Made by a program: the position numbers and the translations under genes. From NCBI RefSeq assembly GCF_020037125.1, contig NZ_JAIQDG010000025.1:116604-180603 (forward strand): a stretch of 64,000 nucleotides of DNA. Reading direction: 5' to 3'. The notes below the pieces were generated by a model, which was given only the letters and a program-made list of their open reading frames with translations, did not search any database and had not been told where the DNA came from. Every line of letters starts with the position of its first letter. Within the stretch, counting starts at the first letter, position 1. This document shows, piece by piece, positions 25,354 through 31,863 of the stretch. Origin of the DNA: Myxococcus sp. RHSTA-1-4 (lineage in GTDB: Bacteria > Myxococcota > Myxococcia > Myxococcales > Myxococcaceae).

Positions 25354-26346
25354 TCACCGCGTGCCTTCGAGCAGCGGCGGCCCGAGCCGGAGGACGAGCC
25401 GCTCCTCGATTCCCGCCAGCGCGCTGCCCCGGGGCCGGCCCGCGGGCTCGGCGGCCAGGGCCGTGCGGGCGGCCGCCTCGAAGCCCAGCCGGGGCGGATG
25501 TCCGGTGAGGGCGTAGTAGCGCGCGTCGCGGGGCAGCAGGTCCCCCGTCAGTCCCCGCACCAGCTCGCGGGCCACCGGGAAGTCCGCCCGCGTCACCAGC
25601 CGCAGCCAGAGCGAGGACAGCCGCGGGGTGAGGAACGGCACGTCCACCATCACCACCCGCCGGCCGTACAGCCGCGCGGTGCGCTGCAGGATGTCACGCC
25701 CGCTGAGGCACTCCGGTCCGGGAATGTCGAACCAGGCGCTCGCCGGGAGCGGGATGTCGAGCGCATCCGTGAGCGCCTGCACGGCGTCCTCCAGGGCGAT
25801 GGGACAGCTCCGCGTCTTCATCCACGCCGGGAGGACCATGAGCGGCAGCCGCAGCGCGAGGTCGCGGCAGATCTGCCACGAGGTGCTGCCGGGGCCGATG
25901 ATCATGGACGCGCGCAGCTCCACCACGGGCACCCGGCCGGAGCGCAGGATGTCCCCCACCTCCAGCCGGCTCGCCAGGTGCGGCGAGGGCGTCTCCCGGG
26001 GCGCCACACCGCCCAGGTAGACGATGCGCCGCAGCCCGGCCGATTCCGCGGCGCGAACAAAGGCCCTGGCGCTCCGCCGCTCGAGCGCCCGGAAATCCTC
26101 ATGGGCCGCCCCCATGCTGTGGACCAGGTAGTACGCCGCGTCCATGCCCTCGAGCGCCGGCCCGAGCTGCTCCTCCTGGAGCACGTCGCACCGCACCCAG
26201 TGCTCCCTCGGCGAGAAGGGAGCGTCCGTCCGGCGGCGGGAGGCCGCGCGCAGCTCGTGGCCCCGCGCGAGCAGGGCCGGCCGCAGCGCACGCCCCACGA
26301 AGCCCGTGGCCCCGGTGACCAACACTCGCTCGAAGCGCTCACCCAT
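25354..26346 (-). CDS. NAD(P)-binding atypical SDR / NmrA-like epimerase-type protein
   Basis: A 330-aa Rossmann-fold protein. The dinucleotide motif TGATGFVG is at 11-18, close to the N-terminus as usual, and YLVHSMG and YLGGVAP fit atypical short-chain dehydrogenases of the NmrA/YbjT type. The usual YxxxK catalytic pair is not obvious, so it may be a redox sensor or a reductase with altered chemistry. The start at 26346 fits the Rossmann motif but has only a weak ribosome site. It is convergent with the PLP enzyme, 9 bp from its stop. Confidence 0.85.
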   Translation of the reverse strand: MGERFERVLVTGATGFVGRALRPALLARGHELRAASRRRTDAPFSPREHWVRCDVLQEEQLGPALEGMDAAYYLVHSMGAAHEDFRALERRSARAFVRAAESAGLRRIVYLGGVAPRETPSPHLASRLEVGDILRSGRVPVVELRASMIIGPGSTSWQICRDLALRLPLMVLPAWMKTRSCPIALEDAVQALTDALDIPLPASAWFDIPGPECLSGRDILQRTARLYGRRVVMVDVPFLTPRLSSLWLRLVTRADFPVARELVRGLTGDLLPRDARYYALTGHPPRLGFEAAARTALAAEPAGRPRGSALAGIEERLVLRLGPPLLEGTR

Positions 26347-26498
26347 CCTGGGAGAAAGCTACGGATGCGGGAACCCTTTACCGCGCTGGCAGGCTCGCGG
26401 GCCCTGCCCGGGGCGGTCCCTCATGAGCGGGGGGCTTGTCACCCGCAGTGAAACCCTGCCAGCCTGCGCGCCTCCCTTGCTCGGAGGCGTACAACACG

Positions 26499-26930
26499 AT
26501 GAAGCGACTGCTGATGACGCTTGTGGTGGGGCTGGTGATGGGCGCGTGTGGTGGTGTGATGACGGGTGATGAGCCGGCGGCGGAAGGGGCGCCACTGGGG
26601 CAGACGGAGCAGGCCTATCGCTGTGGCTTCTGCGGCGACGGCTACTGCTGTCCCGAGATTGAGACGAGCGCCACCTGCCCGAACGACTGCGGGCAGCCCT
26701 TCTGCGGCGATGGTGTCTGCAACACCAACGAGTCCAGCGCCACCTGCTCCGCCGACTGCGGCCCCGTGCCCGTCTGCGGCGACGGCGTCTGCAATGGCGG
26801 GGAGACCAGCACCACCTGCTCCGCTGACTGCGTGCCCCAGCCCGTCTGCGGCGACGGCGTCTGCGGCACGGGGGAGAGCAACCTGAGCTGCCCCGCCGAC
26901 TGCCCCTGCAGCCTGGGGAAGTGCTGGTAG
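26499..26930 (+). CDS. Small Cys-rich lipoprotein with four CGDGxC repeats
   Basis: A 143-aa predicted lipoprotein: signal peptide with lipobox VMGAC (Cys17), then a short linker and four tandem repeats of about 22-25 residues, each starting CGDGxC and ending CxxDC. Repeats of this kind occur in many secreted myxobacterial proteins; the cysteines probably form disulfides and the acidic residues may bind calcium. No function is known. The ATG at 26499 follows GGAGG; an upstream in-frame ATG would spoil the lipobox position. A 13-bp hairpin follows the stop. Confidence 0.85.
   Translation: MKRLLMTLVVGLVMGACGGVMTGDEPAAEGAPLGQTEQAYRCGFCGDGYCCPEIETSATCPNDCGQPFCGDGVCNTNESSATCSADCGPVPVCGDGVCNGGETSTTCSADCVPQPVCGDGVCGTGESNLSCPADCPCSLGKCW
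26631..26903 (+). repeat. Four tandem CGDGxC coding repeats
   Basis: Four in-frame copies of about 66-75 bp encode CGDGxC...CxxDC units. The DNA of copies 3 and 4 is the most alike (GTCTGCGGCGACGGCGTCTG recurs), suggesting recent expansion. Confidence 0.8.
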
Positions 26931-26945
26931 ACGCGCCCCCCACCG

Positions 26946-26982
26946 CATGCCTCCTGACATTCCAGTGCCGTCAGGAGGCATG
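26946..26982 (+). terminator. Hairpin terminator after the CGDGxC lipoprotein gene
   Basis: A perfect 13-bp inverted repeat, CATGCCTCCTGAC and GTCAGGAGGCATG, with an 11-nt loop, starts 15 bp past the stop. No T run follows, so it may act as a Rho-assisted terminator or mRNA 3'-end stabiliser. Confidence 0.55.
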
Positions 26983-27047
26983 TCGATCTCACGGCCCGTG
27001 ATTCGTCGTCGGCATGGAGGCGAGATTTCCAACCCCAGGAGGCCACC

Positions 27048-27545
27048 ATGCAAGGCAGGTTCCAGCGAATCACTCCCTTCCTCTGGTTCGACACCCAGGC
27101 GGAGGAGGCGGCGCGGTTCTACACGTCCATCTTCAACAATTCCCGCATCACCCGTACCACCCGCTACGACAGTATGAGCGCGAAGGCGGCGGGCCGGCCG
27201 GAAGGCCTGGTGATGACCGTCGCCTTCGAGCTCGACGGCCAGCAGTTCACGGCGTTGAACGGCGGTCCGCAGTTCCGCTTCAACGAGGCGCTCTCGCTCG
27301 TCGTCAACTGCGAGACACAGGCCGAGGTGGACCACTACTGGAACCGCCTGTCCGAGGGCGGCGACGCGAAGGCGCAGCAATGCGGCTGGCTGAAGGACCG
27401 GTTCGGCGTGTCCTGGCAGGTCGTGCCCACGCTGCTGGTCGAGCTGTTGAGCGACCCCGACCCGAACAAGTCCCGCAGGGCCATGGAGGCGATGCTGCCG
27501 ATGAAGAAAATCGACCTGGAGGCGCTGCGCCGCGCGGTGGCGTGA
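27048..27545 (+). CDS. VOC-superfamily PhnB-like protein
   Basis: A 165-aa protein of the PhnB / 3-demethylubiquinone-9 3-methyltransferase-like (glyoxalase fold) family. Hallmarks are ITPFLWFDTQAEEAARFY near the start, FELDGQQFTALNGG, the acidic/His segment around EVDHYWNRL, and CGWLKDRFGVSWQVVP. Despite the old methyltransferase name, most members are uncharacterised. The ATG follows AGGAGG. It has no evident operon partner: a hairpin precedes it and a hairpin spans its stop codon. Confidence 0.9.
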   Translation: MQGRFQRITPFLWFDTQAEEAARFYTSIFNNSRITRTTRYDSMSAKAAGRPEGLVMTVAFELDGQQFTALNGGPQFRFNEALSLVVNCETQAEVDHYWNRLSEGGDAKAQQCGWLKDRFGVSWQVVPTLLVELLSDPDPNKSRRAMEAMLPMKKIDLEALRRAVA

Positions 27546-27555
27546 GCCGCCGCGC
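27532..27555 (+). terminator. Stop-codon hairpin of the PhnB-like gene
   Basis: GCGCGGTGGC and GCCGCCGCGC pair over 10 bp (one G-U) with a 4-nt loop that contains the TGA; TGTTTGTGT follows shortly after. It is a likely terminator between convergent genes. Confidence 0.45.
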
Positions 27556-27627
27556 ACGCCTGTTTGTGTCATGGCGCGGGGACGAGCGGACACAGCCCCG
27601 GAGAGAACAGGTCGCGGCATGTCGTGC

Positions 27628-28368
27628 TCACCGGGCACGGCATGCCATCTCAATCTCACCAGGGCGCCCGGGAATGTAGGTCACGCCACAGTGAGTACCT
27701 TCGGGGCAGGGTTGGTGCTGGCAGTTCTCTCCACGGATGCGGGCGCACACCGATATCCCCCGCTCGAAGCGCACACACTCCTGTCCTGGCTCGCAGGCGA
27801 GCCCCTCACAGGTCGGAAGACAGGACGCACCCTCGCTACCGTCCGCGCAGAATGAGCCTTCAGGGCACGACCCCAGCGTACCGGCCTGGCAAGAGCGGCC
27901 ACAGTAGCCGTTGTTGCAAAGGAACCCCTCTCGGCAGACCATCTCGCGCGTGAACGTGAACGAAGGGAAGCAGGGGGCGCCCTCTCCCGCCAGTCCCTGG
28001 ACGACACAGAGGCGCACCAGCGGTCCTCGGCCTCGGCCCCGCAGCGCCTTGCATGTAAATCCCTCGGCGCACTGAAGATCCGTCTGGCACTCGCTGGCCA
28101 TGCAAATTGCCTGGCCTCGCGAGAAAGTCAGGCACCCCAGTGGGGGCTCGCAGTCCTCCGCTTCCTGACAGGGACGCTCATGGGTGAGGAGCGCCCGGCG
28201 CTCGTCGAGCGTCAGGACGGGACTCACGGCCGTCATGTCCCAGGCCACGCCCCGCTCCTCGGGCCAGACCCGGCCCGCGCCAACAGCGAGCACGAGCGGG
28301 AGCGGAAGCAGCAGTCCCGCGAGAGTCGCCAGGAAGGGCTGCCATCTCACCTGCAATCCCAGCCGCAT
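27628..28368 (-). CDS. Secreted or membrane-anchored Cys-rich protein
   Basis: A 246-aa protein with an N-terminal membrane/signal segment (about 10-32) followed by 24 cysteines in EGF- or dickkopf-like spacing (CxxxxxCxxxxxC, for example CQTDLQCAEGFTCKA and CNNGYCGRSC). This is typical of extracellular disulfide-rich modules, but no family was pinned down. The start ATG at 28368 overlaps the end of the small lipoprotein gene by 22 bp, so the two are probably coupled. It is convergent with the PhnB-like gene. Confidence 0.72.
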   Translation of the reverse strand: MRLGLQVRWQPFLATLAGLLLPLPLVLAVGAGRVWPEERGVAWDMTAVSPVLTLDERRALLTHERPCQEAEDCEPPLGCLTFSRGQAICMASECQTDLQCAEGFTCKALRGRGRGPLVRLCVVQGLAGEGAPCFPSFTFTREMVCREGFLCNNGYCGRSCQAGTLGSCPEGSFCADGSEGASCLPTCEGLACEPGQECVRFERGISVCARIRGENCQHQPCPEGTHCGVTYIPGRPGEIEMACRAR

Positions 28369-28562
28369 GTCTGCTCGTCCGCGCCTTCGGGCCTCGTGCA
28401 AGCCCACTTCCAGGCCTGACCTGGAGGACACTCCTGTTCCTGGGCATCCTTCGTATCCTTCCGTGCGGCGCGGTCCAGGAATCCCTCGCGCATGTGGTCG
28501 TGCGGGCAACCTGTTCCGACCGAGAGAAATGCCGCGGACATGACAGCGTGGCGCCAGCGCAT
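28347..28562 (-). CDS. Small Cys-containing lipoprotein
   Basis: A 71-aa predicted lipoprotein. The signal is MRWRHAVMSAAFLSVGTGC with Cys19 as the lipidated residue, leaving a mature peptide of about 53 residues with four further cysteines (ECPPGQ, ACTRPEG, TCGWDC). GGGGGACTC precedes the ATG. It overlaps the larger Cys-rich gene downstream, so the pair may be exported together. It could be missed by annotation because of its size. No homolog was recognised. Confidence 0.6.
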   Translation of the reverse strand: MRWRHAVMSAAFLSVGTGCPHDHMREGFLDRAARKDTKDAQEQECPPGQAWKWACTRPEGADEQTCGWDCR

Positions 28563-28802
28563 GAGTCCCCCCGGGCCGTGGCAGTCACCAGAGTAGCGCC
28601 AACCAGGGCTCGCCCACCTACAGGGGCGCCGTGAATGCTCGACACTGAACCCGAGCCCTGTCTCGCGAGCCACTGCACAAGAAGCAACGCGGAGACCTGC
28701 GCGGCGGCCGCGCCCGCCGCGTACATCCGCCAGCGCCTCGACCGACCAGTCCCGGGCCCGGGAGAACGCCGCCGCCTTCAACCAGGCCCGGCCTCTCGTG
28801 GA

Positions 28803-29723
28803 CTACGGCGTGTAGATTTCCACGCCGACCAGCCGCAGCCCCTTCTCATCGAAGTAGCGCTGGCCGTCATCCGCGAAGTCCGCGAGGTTGTTCGACGCGA
28901 ACAGGCGGTTGGCCCAGCTCCCACCCCGGGCAATGCCGGCCCAGCACCGGATGCCGAGGGCGTCCTTGTACGTGAGGACGTCCACCAGCCGCAGGCCCCG
29001 CTCGTCGAACAACCTCTGCGTCTCCTTGAGGAAGTCGCTCCAGGTGAGGTCGGCGACGAAGCGGTTGGCCCAGTCACCCGAGCGGCAGATGCCCGCCCAG
29101 CGCCGCTGGCCATGGTCCAGGTACCTCTTGAGCTGGGTGAGGCGAAGCCCCTGCTCGTCGAACAGCTTCTGCGTCTCGTCGAGGAACGCCTGCCGCGTGA
29201 GGCCCTGGAGGTAGCGGTTCGCATACGTGCCCGAGGCCGCGATGCCCACCGCGTGGGGCGTCAGCGCGTCCGTCGCCTGCGACACGGGGGCCCTGCGGTA
29301 GGGCCAGATGGCGGCCTGGGTGCCCGGCAGGCCCTGCTTCGACACCTTGACCCATGGGCCGGTGCGGTTCGGCATGCTCACGGCCGTCTGGTCGATGACG
29401 TGGATGTCGTGGAACGGAAGCGGACGCGGCGGGCCGCCCCAGGGCTTCGTCGCCTGGAGACAGTGGATGTGCAGGTGCGGGTTCGTGGAGTTGCCCGAGT
29501 TGCCCGCCAGTCCCAGGAAGTCGCCCGCCTTCACGGCCGCGCCCACCTGCATCAGCTTCGGGTTGAGCGAGCCGGTCTGGAAGTGTGCGTAGAGCATCAG
29601 CTCGTCGCCGTGCTGGATGTAGAAGTGGTTGCCCTCCACCGGGTTGGGCGTGGGGTCCTGCTTCCCCATCTTCGTGTTCTCCGCCATGGTGTTGAGGAAG
29701 GCCACCACGGTGCCGTCCGCCAT
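28803..29723 (-). CDS. 5'-truncated M23 peptidase-type protein with tandem repeats
   Basis: A 306-aa frame. Residues 1-95 are the second half of an M23 (LytM-like) fold, ending in the zinc motif NPHLHIH. The first half, with the HxxxD zinc pair and any export signal, is missing. The frame is open upstream and still reads SPGGIHGSAQCYA before the ATG, a remnant of the lost part, but there is no start codon there and the CotH stop lies only 117 bp away. Residues about 155-306 hold three repeats of about 47 aa (YANRYLQGLT..., WANRFVADLT..., WANRLFASNN...) like those of the full-length M23 protein at 36151. It is probably inactive or a pseudogene. Confidence 0.65.
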   Translation of the reverse strand: MADGTVVAFLNTMAENTKMGKQDPTPNPVEGNHFYIQHGDELMLYAHFQTGSLNPKLMQVGAAVKAGDFLGLAGNSGNSTNPHLHIHCLQATKPWGGPPRPLPFHDIHVIDQTAVSMPNRTGPWVKVSKQGLPGTQAAIWPYRRAPVSQATDALTPHAVGIAASGTYANRYLQGLTRQAFLDETQKLFDEQGLRLTQLKRYLDHGQRRWAGICRSGDWANRFVADLTWSDFLKETQRLFDERGLRLVDVLTYKDALGIRCWAGIARGGSWANRLFASNNLADFADDGQRYFDEKGLRLVGVEIYTP

Positions 29724-29771
29724 GGCGTAGCATTGGGCGCTGCCATGGATTCCCCCCGGGGAGTGAGTCGT

Positions 29772-29795
29772 GAGGCCGGCCCGTGAGCCGGCCTC
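29772..29795 (-). terminator. Perfect hairpin downstream of the CotH gene
   Basis: GAGGCCGGC and GCCGGCCTC form a perfect 9-bp stem with a 6-nt loop, 45 bp past the CotH stop and just upstream of the truncated M23 frame. No T run follows on the minus strand. Confidence 0.45.
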
Positions 29796-29840
29796 CGCAA
29801 AACGGCCCCCGTGGGGAATCTTCCCGCGCCCGCCCGCGCG

Positions 29841-31637
29841 TCAGCGAACCTCCCACTCCAGCGGGTTCGCCACGCCGCGCCAGTAACGCCGCCCCGGGGG
29901 CAGCTTGCCGTAATAGAGCGCGTCGATGACGCCCACCACGCTCTGTCCGTTGAAGAGGCCCACTTCTCCCTCGGGCGCCAGCGGCAGGAGCACCCGCAGC
30001 GTCTCGCCCGGGGCGAGGATGTGCGAGGGCAGCACCTGTGCCGGCGCGGCCTGCGTCACCCGCAGCTCGGTCGTGAGCACCAGGCCCAGGGTGTCCACCG
30101 GAGCAGAGCCCAGGTTCTTCAGCTCCACCCATCCCTCCCGCGGGTCCACCCCGTTCAGCACCAGCCCCGGCTTCCATTCGCGCCACTTCTTGACTTCAGC
30201 GCGCAGGAAGCCGGTGCGGTTGTCCACGAACTGCTTGAGATAGCGCGGCCCGTCATGGAACTGCTCGGCCGAGTCGTACGGCGAGCCCGGCTGGTGCGGC
30301 GCCAGCAACTGGTAGGTGGCGTCGATTCGCGCGTGGATGATGCTGGGAGCGAACAGCTCCCGCATCGCCTGCTCGGTGAGGTCGAGGATGCGCGTCCTCA
30401 GCTCCGGCCGCAGGACGATGCGAGTGTTGAGATTGGAAAAGATGGGCTTCCACCGCCCCGGCTCATCCTCGGCGCGCTTGCGGTACTCCACCGCCACGTA
30501 GCCGTCGAAGAGGCTGTGGTTGAAGAGCGGGTGCTTGAAGTCGGCCTTCGAACTCGCGCCAATGGGATACTTGGCATCCGTGTTGTTGAGGTCCCACGGC
30601 ACATAGGACCAGCGCCGGGTGACGGCGTCATGGATGACGTAGCTGCGCGAGTCCTCCACCGTGGCATTGGCGATGAGCGCGTCCATCACCAGCGTGCGCA
30701 GGTGGTGCTCCAGCTCGAAGCGCTCCCCCAGCTTCCGCGCGAACTCCGGCTCGGGGGTGTAATTGATGAAGCGCATGAAGTCCTCGAGCTCGGGGCTCGG
30801 CTTCTGCTCGTTCGTCTGCTTCTCCCAGTCCTCCTGGTAGGAGCCGTCAGCGAAGGTCTTCATCTCGCAGTTCTTCATCCCGCACCGCCAGATGCTCGCG
30901 TCGTCATCCGCGAAGCCGTGGTTGCGGAGGAACGACTTGTCCACGCGCTCGAGGTCCAGATAGATGCCCTGGTACTGGCCGTTGAGGGTCAGCCGGATGT
31001 ACCTGGCGCGAGACGCCGGCACGCCCATGGCCTGGAGCATGTCGTAGCCGAGCTTCTCCAACATCAACGTCTGCTCGCGCCATGAGGAGACGAGGTTGAG
31101 CTTGTTGCGGCCATCGAAGCGCACGCCCGCCCCGAACTCCACGCGGTAGCTCTTCTTCGGCCAGCCGCGCGAGCTGTTCCCCCGCAACCGGATGTTCGCC
31201 TGGCGCGCCGTGCCGTCGGGACCCGTGAACTCCGCCGGGAAGACCTCGTCCGTCCGGGTCCCCAGCATCTTCGCGAGGGCCTCGGGCGCGACTGTCACCC
31301 GGTAGTCCTCCACCCGGGTCTGCAAGGGCGGATACTCGAAGCGCGTGGGCGGCGGCGGGAAGCCCTTGGGCGGTGGAGGCGGAGCCGGCGGCGGCGGCTC
31401 AGGCGGCGGCGAGGAAGGAGGCGGCGCCTCCGTGGCGGGCGACTCCCGACTCGTCGGCAGCGTCCCGGCGACAGGGAGCCGCGGCTCCTCCGCGGACGGA
31501 GGCCCCTCCTCTTCCGGTGCCCACGCCTCCTCCGGCCGGGCGTCTCCGGTCGCCGCGTCCTCCCCCACGCACCCGCCTCCAAGGCCCACCACCATGAGGC
31601 ACAGCGCTACCCACCCCACTCCCACCCGCTTCTCCAT
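29841..31637 (-). CDS. CotH kinase-family lipoprotein
   Basis: A 598-aa predicted lipoprotein: lipobox LGGGC (Cys23), an acidic then very Pro-rich linker (about 30-100), then a CotH-like domain (about 120-470). Typical features are IRLRGNSSRGWPKKSYRVEF, YQGIYLDLERVD and the metal-loop-type VPWDLNNTDAKY. CotH proteins phosphorylate spore-coat proteins in Bacillus and are widespread as secreted kinase-fold proteins. The last 120 residues (VLNGVDPREGWVELKN...) look like a lamin-tail or beta-sandwich surface module. ATG 31637 gives the lipobox; upstream frame extension is rejected. It is divergent from the DoxX/phosphatase fusion. Confidence 0.88.
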   Translation of the reverse strand: MEKRVGVGWVALCLMVVGLGGGCVGEDAATGDARPEEAWAPEEEGPPSAEEPRLPVAGTLPTSRESPATEAPPPSSPPPEPPPPAPPPPPKGFPPPPTRFEYPPLQTRVEDYRVTVAPEALAKMLGTRTDEVFPAEFTGPDGTARQANIRLRGNSSRGWPKKSYRVEFGAGVRFDGRNKLNLVSSWREQTLMLEKLGYDMLQAMGVPASRARYIRLTLNGQYQGIYLDLERVDKSFLRNHGFADDDASIWRCGMKNCEMKTFADGSYQEDWEKQTNEQKPSPELEDFMRFINYTPEPEFARKLGERFELEHHLRTLVMDALIANATVEDSRSYVIHDAVTRRWSYVPWDLNNTDAKYPIGASSKADFKHPLFNHSLFDGYVAVEYRKRAEDEPGRWKPIFSNLNTRIVLRPELRTRILDLTEQAMRELFAPSIIHARIDATYQLLAPHQPGSPYDSAEQFHDGPRYLKQFVDNRTGFLRAEVKKWREWKPGLVLNGVDPREGWVELKNLGSAPVDTLGLVLTTELRVTQAAPAQVLPSHILAPGETLRVLLPLAPEGEVGLFNGQSVVGVIDALYYGKLPPGRRYWRGVANPLEWEVR

Positions 31638-31863
31638 CTCACGCCCCCGCTTCACCCATTCGTGACGCGAAGACGGCTGAGCAACGAACGTGCCCGCGAA
31701 AGGACGCCATTCATTGACAGGCCGGACGGCCCCACAAGTCGCCTCGGCCGTGGACGGGTGCACGCTTCCTCGCCCACTGCCCGGGCCAGCCAGCACGAAG
31801 CCCGGGGCCGGAGGAATGGCTCCCGGTGGGTGGCGTTTGCGTTGGGCTTCCAACGAACCCACC

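Noticed and set aside
28563..28802. Extra gene or RNA in the 240-bp gap, including the palindrome TCCCGGGCCCGGGA at 28750
   Set aside because: No frame has coding character in context with a ribosome site, and the palindrome is low-complexity GC; no function could be supported.
29724..29840. Possible coding extension of the truncated M23 gene upstream to the CotH stop, or readthrough from CotH
   Set aside because: It has no start codon, spans a perfect 9-bp hairpin, and only the last 15 or so codons resemble M23. It is treated as a remnant.
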